A DNA stretch of 23,829 nucleotides from an uncultured Prevotella sp. (GCA_958369755.1 CATXJC010000028.1:1-23829), one strand, 5' to 3'. Counted from the stretch's first letter, positions 8,802 through 16,740 are shown. Program-made: numbers and translations. The notes: a model not told the origin generated them from the sequence alone.

Positions 8802-10139
8802 TTATAAGAATGGGGTCATGTAAATCGGAATCAAGAGTGTTTGCCCATCTTTCTGTAGATCTTTGGTGTAAACCAAGTATGGATGTACTATCCTGTCGGA
8901 GAATTTTTGACAGAAAGCATCAAGCGAGGCATGCGTTTTGTAACCAGACGACTTGACCTCTACTGGGCACAACTTATTGCCGCGTGACAACAAGAAGTCG
9001 ATTTCGTAAGAATGCGTGGCATCCTTTGGAAAAGTATAGTAAAAGAGTCTGTTGCCTGAGGCTCTCAGCATTTGGGCAACCAGATTCTCAAATACGTATC
9101 CCATATTGGTGGATAGCTTGTCGCTCAACAGTTTCTGGTAGATGATGTTCTCCGTATAATCCTTGTCCCAGAAAGCCAAAGTTACGAATAGTCCCGTATC
9201 GCCTATGTACAGTTTGTACTTGTTGATGTTGGCTGTCAGTGGCATACCTACATTCGGATCATCCGTGTGGTACGCAATGTTAACCGTCTTGCTGTCTTCT
9301 AAGTTGAGTATCAACTCATCTATTTTCTCAGCTGCCATTCTTCCTACAGCAGAAGTAGGCTGATAGCGGAGCTGGTTCTTGCTCAATTGGGCTGGGATAG
9401 ACATGAATAGTTTGGATATTTTGCCCGATGGGTCTATCTTTCTGAAATCATCAGCATATAGTTGGAGAATCTGTCGCTTAACGGTATCTACTTGCTGTAG
9501 ATTGTTAGTGTTAAGATAAACATTGACAGTTTGTGGCATTCCTCCTACCAACATATATAGGCGTAGTTCTCTCATCTTCAATCTGTTGACTCCCTCGCCT
9601 AGAGATATTTTCTTATCGAAAACTTGACGCAGCAGAGGCACGCTAGCCGTGTCCCCCATGGCCCATCTGAACTCTTCGTAATCCATCGGAAACATCTCGA
9701 TACGATGTTCTTCGCTAGGGATACTAATGTCCTTAGTGCTCTTATGTATGCTGATAAGTGAGCCAGTCTCTATATAGTCATATCTACCGTCTTTTACCAA
9801 ATACTTGATGGCTTGTCGGGCTTTCGGACATTGTTGTACCTCATCGAAGATGATAACCGACTTTCGCTCATGCAATGTTTTATTGTAAGCATTCTGCAGG
9901 AAAAGAAAAATGAAATCTATATTCATAAGATCATCAAAGAGTGCTTTCACTTCCTTGGAAGCCTCATTGAAATCTATCAAAATGTATGATTCGTATTCAT
10001 TCTTGGCAAATTCTTCTACGATAGTTGACTTTCCAATACGGCGAGCACCCTCTACAAGGAGGGCTGTACTTCCCTTGGAAATTTCCTTCCATTTAGCCAT
10101 TTGGCTATATATTTTTCTCTTAAATATCATATTCTCCAT
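8802..10139 (-). CDS. AAA ATPase with C-terminal DUF4143 domain
   Basis: The product (445 residues) belongs to the AAA_14/DUF4143 ATP-binding proteins, a family abundant and often multi-copy in Bacteroidota whose cellular role is not established. Visible motifs are Walker A GARRIGKS (31-38) and Walker B SVIIFDE (94-100) with D99/E100. The family's ETGS word follows near residue 127. A C-terminal segment (D381, then E394-V-K396) resembles the D...ExK pattern of the PD-(D/E)XK nuclease fold; nuclease activity is not implied. No signal peptide or membrane segment is seen, so it is probably cytosolic. The start at 10139 fits a promoter 22 bases upstream; Met4 is an alternative. The gene is transcribed alone, toward sprA, and its base composition is more A+T-rich than sprA. 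Confidence 0.85.
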   Translation of the reverse strand: MENMIFKRKIYSQMAKWKEISKGSTALLVEGARRIGKSTIVEEFAKNEYESYILIDFNEASKEVKALFDDLMNIDFIFLFLQNAYNKTLHERKSVIIFDEVQQCPKARQAIKYLVKDGRYDYIETGSLISIHKSTKDISIPSEEHRIEMFPMDYEEFRWAMGDTASVPLLRQVFDKKISLGEGVNRLKMRELRLYMLVGGMPQTVNVYLNTNNLQQVDTVKRQILQLYADDFRKIDPSGKISKLFMSIPAQLSKNQLRYQPTSAVGRMAAEKIDELILNLEDSKTVNIAYHTDDPNVGMPLTANINKYKLYIGDTGLFVTLAFWDKDYTENIIYQKLLSDKLSTNMGYVFENLVAQMLRASGNRLFYYTFPKDATHSYEIDFLLSRGNKLCPVEVKSSGYKTHASLDAFCQKFSDRIVHPYLVYTKDLQKDGQTLLIPIYMTPFL

Positions 10140-10160
10140 ATTTTCAATGTCTTATGGGTG

Positions 10161-10191
10161 CAAAGTTACATAAAAAATATGTTTTACCAAA
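10161..10191 (-). promoter_or_regulatory. Promoter of the DUF4143 ATPase gene
   Basis: On the minus strand TTTG (10188-10191) is separated by exactly 19 bases from TAACTTTG (10161-10168), an excellent match to the Bacteroidota TTTG-N19-21-TAnnTTTG promoter. The predicted start near 10154 leaves a leader of about 15 bases. The -33 element lies inside the dyad CCAAAATCTTTTTGG (10187-10201), so a repressor at that dyad would compete with polymerase. Confidence 0.75.
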
Positions 10192-10267
10192 ATCTTTTTG
10201 GCGAAAATATGTCGTTTTACCAAAATCTTTTTAGTGAAAATATGTCGTTTTACCAAAATCTTTAGTG
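10182..10267. repeat. 33-bp tandem repeat over the ATPase promoter
   Basis: Units begin at 10182, 10215 and 10248 with TTTTACCAAAATCTTT. The first two are 33 bp long and end GAAAATATGTCG. The third breaks off after about 20 bp, where it meets the 10262-10334 repeat element. Unit 1 differs from unit 2 mainly by GGCG versus AGTG. Each unit supplies another TTTTGG on the minus strand, but only the first has a -7 element at the right distance. Confidence 0.8.
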
Positions 10268-10334
10268 TTATTAAGGATTTGAATTTTCCTGTAAGCCGCT
10301 AGGATATCGTGTGAGAATATCCTGGCGGCTTTTT
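10262..10334. repeat. Direct-repeat element copy A with 15-bp-stem hairpin
   Basis: A 33-bp lead (from TTAGTGTTATTAAGG) matches 14938-14970 with six mismatches. It is followed by a hairpin: AAGCCGCTAGGATAT (10293-10307), loop CGTGTGAGA, arm 10317-10331 with one G/T wobble, then TTT. The 40 bases 10293-10332 are identical to 14980-15019. The T-run lies on the plus side, although the gene ending here (the barrel protein) is on the minus strand, so it is poorly oriented as that gene's terminator. With copy B it brackets the barrel/kinase/regulator module. Confidence 0.8.
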
Positions 10335-10366
10335 GCTTAGCTTCCCAGCTCCAACTGATTTCTGTT

Positions 10367-12664
10367 TTACAATCGGTTTATTTCCTCCCGAGCTGCGCCC
10401 TTGCCTCGATAACTCTTCTTCTTCTTGAAAGAATAGGTTACATTGAGAGATACATTGTGAACACCGCCCTTGAGGTTTTGATAGAAAGACACTCCATTGG
10501 TCTCAATCAAGTTCTTTTGACGCCAAAGCTTAAAGCTATCATTCCAGTAGATGGTAAATGCCCAATTGCCCAAGCTCTTGTTAAGTCCCATGTCAAGGAG
10601 AACATATCCCTTGGTATAGTTGGTGGCAGAATATCCTTTGCTAACCCATATTCCATCGAAATAAGCATAGATTCCCCAAGGTAAGTCAAAGCGGTTGCGC
10701 ATAGTCATATTAAACAACGGCTTGTTGTATGACTTTTCGGGATTACCATATTCCAACTTCTGCAATCTCAGCACACCGTAAAGCGTAGGATGCCAGATGC
10801 CTATGTCCAATCTTTGCCCAGCCACCATCTGAAAATAATCATAGCTAGGTAAGTTTACATTCTTGATGATATTTACCTTCTTGTTTTCCATATATGAATA
10901 AGTTGTGGCAAGTTCTCTCATGCTATGTACATAAGAGAGGCTCAAGCTCGTCTTACGATAACTCACATCCAAACTTAGCTCTCTTTCTAGTGATGATTTC
11001 AGCAAAGGATTTCCAAGCATCCATGATGTATGCGAGGCATAAGAATAAGTATTGCTCAGCATACTATAGCTAGGACGGTCAACTGAAGTGCTGTAAGATA
11101 ATCCCAAACTTAGATTGCCGTTCTGATAATCAATGCTTACGTATGGGAGCCAATCCGTAAAACTCTTAGATTGTTCAGCAACCTTCTCACCATTAAGTAT
11201 ATAAGCGAAGTCTGTATTCTCTACACGCAGTTCTGTTCTTGCGCTCCATGCAGAGCTAAGCTGCCAATTTGCCGTAATGTATCCTGCTGTCAGATGCTGG
11301 CGTTCCTCATCACGAGAAGCGTCAAAGAGAGCCTCGTCATTAGAGGTGCTTCCCTCAAAAGATTGGCGAGTCTTGGTATACGAATATTGGGCGCCTAAGT
11401 CTAGAGTTACAGCCTTCCATGAAGCAGTGAAATTAGCCTTGCCCGCTACCAGGTGATTGTTGCTATGACTTACTGTACCAATATGATTCGCATAGTTCTC
11501 ACCTTGCTCGTTGACATCAGAGAGTTCATTGGAGAAGTTGTAAAGATAATCCACATCTGCCGCCAACAGATAGTTCTTCTTTTCACCGAATTTCAATATA
11601 GCATAAGAGTTGAGATAATGGCGTGTATTCTGCTTTGACTGTTCACTCGTTGACTCAAGCTGTGCATTCTCTGGCTTTACATTTGTCTGGATGTCATTTG
11701 TTGAAGAGTATTTTCCCTTAGGTTTTCTGCTAAATTCATAACGGATGCCCAGAGAATTGGCTCCAAAGTCGTAACTAGCACCTATATTGGCGTTTAACTT
11801 ATGCGCACGATTCTCATAGGTAGTATTTGTTTTTGTTTCATACTCATTATTGCCAAACTTTTCCAGATAGTAGCCTGTTTGCTTTTCTCCGTCCCCGGCA
11901 TAATTGGCTCCGGCATACACTCCAAGTCCATTGCTGCCAGTCCAAGACAAGTCCAGGCCCGTTCTCCCGTATGAAACATCAGAAAGTGTAGCACCGGCTT
12001 TTGCTAAGCCAGCCCATCCTGCATCCTGCTTTTTGGTATGGATGATGATGACCGACTTCACATCTGCCTCATATTTAGCTCCAGGATTGGTGATGATTTC
12101 TACTCTTTCGATATCCTGAGAGGAGAGTTGTTGCAGTTCAGAATTGTCTCTTACCTTTCGGTGGTTGATGTAAATCTCTGGCGTTCCTTTGCCCAACACT
12201 GAAATGTTATTACCGATACCACTAATCAATGGCATCTGCTTGATGGCATCCACGGCAGAACCCAACTTAGACAAAGGGTTGCCAATCATGGAGACGTTTA
12301 ATCCCATATTGTTAGACTTCACGTAGTTGCGATGTCCCTTCACCACGACTTCACCTAACAGCTTGGCGTCATCTTGCAGGGTGATATTACCAATAGATTC
12401 ATTATGACAAATAAGATAGTTTGTCTTATATCCCATGGCAGATACTTTGAGAATATCTCCATTTGGGTATCCATCCAGTGAGAATGCACCATTCTCGTCG
12501 CTTACAGTGCCTTTTATAAATGTGGAGTCCTGATGGTTAAGCAAGAATACATTCGCATAAGGCAAGGCTTCGCCCTGCTCATTGATAATTTTTCCAGTGA
12601 TGTGTTGAGCCATGGCAGGCATAGTTGCTATGCACAGAAATGGCAATAATATCTTTTTCTTCAT
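10367..12664 (-). CDS. TonB-plug outer-membrane beta-barrel protein
   Basis: This is a predicted outer-membrane receptor-like barrel, with the ligand unknown. Counting from the chosen start (12664), there is a clear signal peptide (MKKKILLPFLCIATMPAMAQ, cut before H21). A carboxypeptidase-regulatory-like beta-sandwich follows (21-97), then a TonB-type plug (about 112-212, containing IERVEIITNPGAKYEA). A long barrel of about 550 residues is rich in Tyr/Asn/Ser strands and closes near VTYSF, with a short basic tail ending EINRL. This order fits the OMP_b-brl_3 family rather than SusC; no SusD partner is present. An in-frame ATG at 12700 would add 12 residues before the signal peptide and is less likely. 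It is divergent from a kinase/regulator pair that probably controls it through the repeats at 12756-12782. Confidence 0.88.
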   Translation of the reverse strand: MKKKILLPFLCIATMPAMAQHITGKIINEQGEALPYANVFLLNHQDSTFIKGTVSDENGAFSLDGYPNGDILKVSAMGYKTNYLICHNESIGNITLQDDAKLLGEVVVKGHRNYVKSNNMGLNVSMIGNPLSKLGSAVDAIKQMPLISGIGNNISVLGKGTPEIYINHRKVRDNSELQQLSSQDIERVEIITNPGAKYEADVKSVIIIHTKKQDAGWAGLAKAGATLSDVSYGRTGLDLSWTGSNGLGVYAGANYAGDGEKQTGYYLEKFGNNEYETKTNTTYENRAHKLNANIGASYDFGANSLGIRYEFSRKPKGKYSSTNDIQTNVKPENAQLESTSEQSKQNTRHYLNSYAILKFGEKKNYLLAADVDYLYNFSNELSDVNEQGENYANHIGTVSHSNNHLVAGKANFTASWKAVTLDLGAQYSYTKTRQSFEGSTSNDEALFDASRDEERQHLTAGYITANWQLSSAWSARTELRVENTDFAYILNGEKVAEQSKSFTDWLPYVSIDYQNGNLSLGLSYSTSVDRPSYSMLSNTYSYASHTSWMLGNPLLKSSLERELSLDVSYRKTSLSLSYVHSMRELATTYSYMENKKVNIIKNVNLPSYDYFQMVAGQRLDIGIWHPTLYGVLRLQKLEYGNPEKSYNKPLFNMTMRNRFDLPWGIYAYFDGIWVSKGYSATNYTKGYVLLDMGLNKSLGNWAFTIYWNDSFKLWRQKNLIETNGVSFYQNLKGGVHNVSLNVTYSFKKKKSYRGKGAAREEINRL

Positions 12665-12726
12665 AATTTTCTCTTTTAAAAATTTAGTTAATGTGACCAT
12701 GTCTTTATAATTATTTTAATCGGTTG

Positions 12727-12734
12727 CAAAGGTA
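12727..12734 (-). promoter_or_regulatory. -7 element of the barrel-protein gene
   Basis: On the minus strand the sequence is TACCTTTG followed by CA, a perfect TAnnTTTG match. Transcription would start near 12720, giving a leader of about 56 bases. No TTTG lies 19-21 bases upstream; the only CAAA word (12761-12764) is 26 away. This suggests a promoter that needs an activator. Confidence 0.65.
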
Positions 12735-12755
12735 ATCAATGTTTTCCTTATAAAT

Positions 12756-12782
12756 TCTAACAAAAATCTAATATTTTTCTAA
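12756..12782. promoter_or_regulatory. Three TCTAA direct repeats with 11-bp period (candidate regulator box)
   Basis: TCTAA occurs at 12756-12760, 12767-12771 and 12778-12782, each start exactly 11 bases from the last. Relative to the predicted barrel-gene start this spans about -36 to -62. OmpR/PhoB-type regulators are known to bind head-to-tail 11-bp repeats in this position, and such a regulator is encoded 1.4 kb away. The words are short and the region is A+T-rich, so chance is not excluded. Confidence 0.55.
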
Positions 12783-12795
12783 TAAGCAGATATTA

Positions 12796-12830
12796 TTTGT
12801 TCCAAGTTCGATTTTTTTTTTGTACTTTTG
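12796..12830 (+). promoter_or_regulatory. Promoter of the histidine kinase-regulator operon
   Basis: TACTTTTG (12823-12830) is a full -7 match preceded by a T-run. TTTG at 12796-12799 is 23 bases upstream, slightly beyond the usual 19-21. The predicted start near 12837 falls inside the shared leader at 12832-12850. Together with the minus-strand -7 at 12727-12734 this makes the intergenic region a divergent promoter pair. Confidence 0.6.
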
Positions 12831-12831
12831 C

Positions 12832-12850
12832 AGTGTTTAAATAGTAAGGA
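12832..12850 (+). promoter_or_regulatory. Shared 19-bp leader, histidine kinase copy
   Basis: AGTGTTTAAATAGTAAGGA is identical to 408-426 before ruvA. Here it would form the very 5' end of the mRNA. Its AAGGA is only two bases from the ATG at 12853, too close for a normal Shine-Dalgarno, so conservation for simple ribosome binding is not an adequate explanation. Confidence 0.6.
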
Positions 12851-12852
12851 TT

Positions 12853-14229
12853 ATGAAGAAAGTATATTCTATAGCATTGTTAGCTATCATAATGATAGTA
12901 TGCCTGCAAGGATATAATGTACACTTGCAGTATCAAAAATACAAGTTAAAATGTATTGATGAGATTAATGATATGCTGGTACAATCAGTTGACGAGGAAT
13001 ACCATGATAGAGCAAAAAGTAAAAATAATCCTGACAAAAATGGAGAATACCATATTCGATATAAAGTATTCAATGCAACAGACAAAATTCAAGAGAAAAA
13101 TATAAAAGAACCTGGCTTAGATTTGCAAACTTTAGATATTGGTTCCCTAAAAAAACAAGGAATAGTAAGTAATTATGGGGATGCCGTCATATTGCTGTCA
13201 CAAGACATGTTGGAGCAAGAAGGTAAGCCTCTTAATCTAGCTAAGTTGGATGAAATAGTAACAAGGAGAATGGAGGACAAGGTAGAGCGCTCCATATTCT
13301 TACTCGACAAAAATAAAAAGATAATAAAGGCAGAGGGAGTAAATAATGTACCTTCCTCGTGGGTTTGCTCAAAAGATGTAGTAGTAAATTTAGCCAATCT
13401 CCGATTTGTAAGAGTTGCTATGCCTGTTCCACCTTCTCAGTTTATAGCACACTCTATATGGACATTGGCTCTGTCTGTACTATTTGTGCTGATAGCTGTA
13501 GTTTGCATCGGTTACCACCTCTTAGTGATAAAGAGAAAAGAGCAGCTTCTAAGAAATCGAGAACTAGGCGTTAATGGTATCATCCACGACCTCAAGGCTC
13601 CTATCAATAGCGTTATCTCTGTATTGAGTTTGCTAAAAGTGAAGGTAAAGGAAGATAAGATATTGTTGGATGTAATTTCACAAGCAAGTGACAAGGCTAA
13701 GTTGCTGGTGAGCGATATAGAATCTATATTGCTTGCAGCCAAGGGTGGCAATGATAGAATATTACTCAATTTGAAGAAGGTCAGTCTTCTAGAATTAACA
13801 AATATCGTTAAGACAGATATGGACATATTATATAAGGAGAAGCCGCATAACATCGTTATTTCCGATGAGACGCAAGGTGAAGGCATGGCGTATGCCGACG
13901 AATTATATATCCGTAATGTGATGAGGAATCTGGTGGAGAATGCACTGAAATATTCTGATGACGGAGTGAATGTTCAAGTGTTAATCAGAAATATAGACGA
14001 AAGTATCGAGGTTAGCGTAACCGATGATGGGTGGGGCATTGCCCCCAAGGACCAGAAGTTGATTTTCAGACAGTTCTACCGTGTACGGCAGCATAACCAG
14101 GTTAAGGGATATGGTATCGGATTGGCTGTGGTGAAATATGTGGTGGAAGCACATCATGGAAGAATATGCGTAAATAGTGAATTAGGAAAGGGAAGCTGTT
14201 TTACCTTCAGTCTTCCTAAAGCACAATAA
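12853..14229 (+). CDS. Membrane sensor histidine kinase
   Basis: This is a two-component sensor of 458 residues. A transmembrane helix (about 4-22) and a second one (about 203-227) enclose a periplasmic sensor region of about 180 residues with no domain I recognise. The HisKA helix carries the phospho-acceptor H245 in HDLKAPINS. The ATPase domain shows the N box with N363 in VENALKYS, the G1 box DDGWGIA (391-397) and the G2 box GYGIGLA (419-425). All catalytic motifs are intact. The regulator gene starts two bases after the stop, so the pair is one operon, transcribed away from the barrel gene it probably governs. The coding sequence is clearly more A+T-rich than sprA or nadB, which suggests separate ancestry. 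The signal sensed is unknown. Confidence 0.93.
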   Translation: MKKVYSIALLAIIMIVCLQGYNVHLQYQKYKLKCIDEINDMLVQSVDEEYHDRAKSKNNPDKNGEYHIRYKVFNATDKIQEKNIKEPGLDLQTLDIGSLKKQGIVSNYGDAVILLSQDMLEQEGKPLNLAKLDEIVTRRMEDKVERSIFLLDKNKKIIKAEGVNNVPSSWVCSKDVVVNLANLRFVRVAMPVPPSQFIAHSIWTLALSVLFVLIAVVCIGYHLLVIKRKEQLLRNRELGVNGIIHDLKAPINSVISVLSLLKVKVKEDKILLDVISQASDKAKLLVSDIESILLAAKGGNDRILLNLKKVSLLELTNIVKTDMDILYKEKPHNIVISDETQGEGMAYADELYIRNVMRNLVENALKYSDDGVNVQVLIRNIDESIEVSVTDDGWGIAPKDQKLIFRQFYRVRQHNQVKGYGIGLAVVKYVVEAHHGRICVNSELGKGSCFTFSLPKAQ

Positions 14230-14231
14230 AA

Positions 14232-14927
14232 ATGGCAGGAAAAATGGAAAAATTGAAAGTAATCATTGTGGATGACGATAAGTTGCTAGGCACTACACTG
14301 GTACTGGGCTTAGAAGGGTTAAGCATGAAACCTTACTATCTAGACTCATTGGATGGACTTTTGGATAAAATTTCTGAGGTCCAACCTAATATATTGGTAC
14401 TAGACGTTGAGGTAGGTATGGGAAATGGCATCGAGATACTAAAAGAATTGAAGCTTCATGCCATCAACATACCTGTTATCATTATGTCCTCACATATTCA
14501 GATGGATTACATCTCAAAAGCATTGGAGAACGGGGCTTTTCATTTCTTGAAGAAACCATTTGAGATAGATGAACTTGGCGCATACATCCAGCGTTTTGCA
14601 AAAACTGATGAAAAGTTAGGGATAGTGACCGATATCCAAATAGGCTGTCTAAACTTGCATATGCAATCCCATGCTCTATATACTAAAAATAACGATCAAC
14701 TTCATCTTTCCCAGAAACAGTTTGAGGTGCTTAGTATATTGGCACAAAATCTAGGGAAGATTACGACTCGTCAAACTTTGAAATGTCAACTATGGCCTGA
14801 TGGCAACTATTCTGATCCCAGCTTAGATAACTACATTTCGCAACTAAGAAAAATCTTATCGGTTGATGAGAGTGTTAAATTAGAAACAATCCCGAAAGTT
14901 GGCTTCCTGTTAAAAACTAACAAATAA
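14232..14927 (+). CDS. OmpR/PhoB-family response regulator
   Basis: The partner of the upstream kinase (231 residues) has an N-terminal receiver with the acidic pocket D14-D16, phospho-acceptor D58 in ILVLD, S86/S87 at the switch position and K108 in the KKP motif. The C-terminal winged-helix DNA-binding domain (about 135-228) has the recognition-helix region DNYISQLRKIL (199-209) and ends in the usual GFLL hairpin. The start at 14232 follows the kinase stop by two bases; the internal Met5 is an alternative that trims four residues. OmpR/PhoB proteins bind as head-to-tail dimers to 11-bp direct repeats, matching the TCTAA series at 12756-12782. A hairpin terminator begins about 50 bases after the stop. 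Confidence 0.94.
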   Translation: MAGKMEKLKVIIVDDDKLLGTTLVLGLEGLSMKPYYLDSLDGLLDKISEVQPNILVLDVEVGMGNGIEILKELKLHAINIPVIIMSSHIQMDYISKALENGAFHFLKKPFEIDELGAYIQRFAKTDEKLGIVTDIQIGCLNLHMQSHALYTKNNDQLHLSQKQFEVLSILAQNLGKITTRQTLKCQLWPDGNYSDPSLDNYISQLRKILSVDESVKLETIPKVGFLLKTNK

Positions 14928-14937
14928 GGGCGCGTCA

Positions 14938-15020
14938 TTAGTGTCATTAAGTATTTGAGCTTTCATATAAGCAAAGAAAAAGCCGCTAGGATATCGTGTG
15001 AGAATATCCTGGCGGCTTTA
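14938..15020. terminator. Direct-repeat element copy B, two-way terminator
   Basis: The hairpin arms are 14979-14994 and 15004-15019 (15 pairs plus one G/T wobble) around CGTGTGAGA. A-rich sequence precedes it (GAAAAA) and TTTATAT follows, so it can end both the regulator transcript (+) and nadB (-), which converge here. The lead 14938-14970 and the hairpin repeat the element at 10262-10334. Relative to copy A there is an extra GCAAAGAAA just before the hairpin. Confidence 0.8.
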
Positions 15021-15041
15021 TATGGTAGCTTGAAAAAAACT

Positions 15042-16631
15042 TTATTTCTTGTCGTAAGCGTGAACAGGGTAGTCGATGGTATAGTGAAGACCACGGCTCT
15101 CCTTGCGCTCGATAGCCATACGGGTGATGAGGTAACCCACGTTGATCATGTTGCGGAGCTCGCAGAGCTCCTTGCTTACCTTCACACGCTTGAAGAGATT
15201 CTCGGTCTCTTCGTAAAGAAGGTCGAGGCGATCCCAGGCACGCTTCAGACGGAGGTCGCTGCGAACAATGCCTACGTAGTTACTCATGCATTCGCCCACT
15301 TCCTTGACGCTCTGGGTAATCAATACCTTCTCCTCGTTGGTCAGGGTACCCTCGTCGTTCCAGGCTGGAACCTTCTCATTGAAATCATATTCATCTACAT
15401 GCTCCAGACTGTGCTTGGCAGCAGTCTCGGCATATACCACAGCTTCGATGAGAGAGTTGCTGGCAAGACGGTTGCCACCATGCAGACCGGTGCAAGAGCA
15501 CTCGCCCAAGGCATAGAGGCGGTTGATGCTTGAACAGCCGTTCAGATCTACCTTGATACCACCACACATGTAGTGAGCGGCAGGACGAACTGGGATATAA
15601 TCCTTGGTAATATCGATACCGATGCTGAGACACTTGGCATAGATGTTAGGGAAGTGACGCTTGGTCTCCTCCGGATTCTTATGGGTAACATCCAGGCAGA
15701 CATGATCCAGACCGTGAATCTTCATCTCCTTATCGATGGCACGTGCCACGATGTCGCGAGGAGCCAGACTCAGGCGCTCATCATATTTCTCCATGAAGCT
15801 CTCGCCGTTAGGCAGACGCAAGATGCCGCCGTATCCACGCATTGCCTCGGTGATGAGGAATGCAGGGTGGGTTTCTCCTGGATGATAGAGGGCTGTAGGG
15901 TGGAACTGTACGAACTCCATATCGGCTACGGTACCCTTGGCACGGTAAACCATCGCCTCGCCATCACCGGTAGCGATGACAGGGTTGGTGGTAGTCTGAT
16001 AAACGGCACCACATCCACCGGTACACATCACGGTAACCTTGCTCAGATAGGTATCCACCTTCTGGGTGTCAGGATTCAGAACGTAGGCTCCGTAACAGTT
16101 AATATAAGGTGTACGGCGGGTAACACGGGCACCCAAGTGGTGCTGAGTGATGATTTCTACAGCGAAATGATTTTCCTTGATATCGATGTCCGGGCAGTTG
16201 CGCACTGCTTCCATCAGACCGCGCTGGATTTCAGCACCCGTATCATCAGCGTGATGAAGAATGCGGAACTCGCTGTGTCCGCCCTCACGATGAAGATCGA
16301 ACTTGCCATCCTGCTGCTTGTCGAAGTTGACACCCCACTGCACGAGCTCCTTGATCTGCTCTGGTGCCATGGTGACAACCTGCTTCACAGCCTGATAGTC
16401 GCTGATGTAATCACCAGCGATCATTGTGTCCTGTATGTGCTTGTCGAAGTTATCTACTTCCAAGTTGGTAACTGACGCCACACCACCTTGTGCAAATGAA
16501 GTGTTTGCCTCATCGAGTGAGGTTTTGCAAATCATACACACTTTACCTTTATGCGCTCTGGCTACTTTCAGGGCGTAACTCATACCGGCAACTCCTGAGC
16601 CGATAATCAGAAAATCATACTTATAAACCAT
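15042..16631 (-). CDS. nadB: L-aspartate oxidase
   Basis: NadB is the FAD enzyme that oxidises L-aspartate to iminoaspartate, the first step of de novo NAD synthesis, feeding quinolinate synthase. The 529-residue product fits the family. The N-terminal dinucleotide-binding motif is GSGVAG (11-16). The FAD-contact region is NTSFAQGGVAS (43-53). Active-site features aligned with the E. coli enzyme are E121 after HREGGHS, H244 in QFHPTALY, R292 in APRDIVARA and H353 in AAHYMCGG. The GLHGGNRLASNS block (382-393) distinguishes the family from some fumarate reductases. nadA and nadC are not in the window, so the gene stands alone here. A -7 element lies about 33 bases upstream of the start. Confidence 0.97.
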   Translation of the reverse strand: MVYKYDFLIIGSGVAGMSYALKVARAHKGKVCMICKTSLDEANTSFAQGGVASVTNLEVDNFDKHIQDTMIAGDYISDYQAVKQVVTMAPEQIKELVQWGVNFDKQQDGKFDLHREGGHSEFRILHHADDTGAEIQRGLMEAVRNCPDIDIKENHFAVEIITQHHLGARVTRRTPYINCYGAYVLNPDTQKVDTYLSKVTVMCTGGCGAVYQTTTNPVIATGDGEAMVYRAKGTVADMEFVQFHPTALYHPGETHPAFLITEAMRGYGGILRLPNGESFMEKYDERLSLAPRDIVARAIDKEMKIHGLDHVCLDVTHKNPEETKRHFPNIYAKCLSIGIDITKDYIPVRPAAHYMCGGIKVDLNGCSSINRLYALGECSCTGLHGGNRLASNSLIEAVVYAETAAKHSLEHVDEYDFNEKVPAWNDEGTLTNEEKVLITQSVKEVGECMSNYVGIVRSDLRLKRAWDRLDLLYEETENLFKRVKVSKELCELRNMINVGYLITRMAIERKESRGLHYTIDYPVHAYDKK

Positions 16632-16663
16632 GTGAGTTTATTCTAATAATGCTTAATTGTTTG

Positions 16664-16671
16664 CAAAAGTA
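16664..16671 (-). promoter_or_regulatory. -7 element for nadB
   Basis: The minus strand reads TACTTTTG followed by CA, a full TAnnTTTG match; a transcript would begin near 16657, about 25 bases before the nadB ATG. No clear TTTG -33 was seen at the right distance. It is divergent from the -7 element at 16714-16721. Confidence 0.6.
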
Positions 16672-16713
16672 CTAATTTCTCTTTAAAAAGAGTAATAAGA
16701 GAGGGATTTTTTG

Positions 16714-16721
16714 TAATTTTG
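16714..16721 (+). promoter_or_regulatory. -7 element for the PH-like gene and dacB
   Basis: TAATTTTG followed by CAG matches the Bacteroidota -7 consensus. The resulting leader to 16803 is about 75 bases. No good -33 TTTG is visible. It drives genes away from nadB. Confidence 0.55.
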
Positions 16722-16740
16722 CAGCGAATTTTAAGGTAAT

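Noticed and set aside
8684..8956. Plus-strand ORF of 90 codons after sprA
   Set aside because: It runs through the intergenic hairpin and then opposite the conserved C-terminus of the ATPase; the composition is not protein-like and no family is evident.
9910..10173. Plus-strand ORF of 87 codons opposite the ATPase N-terminus
   Set aside because: It overlaps the Walker A coding region and the ATPase promoter on the opposite strand and has no family likeness.
12665..12700. Upstream ATG at 12700 as start of the barrel-protein gene
   Set aside because: It would place 12 residues ahead of a canonical signal peptide beginning MKKK at 12664.
14955..16475. Plus-strand frames of 192 and 300 codons opposite nadB
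   Set aside because: They mirror nadB, whose active-site motifs are complete on the minus strand.
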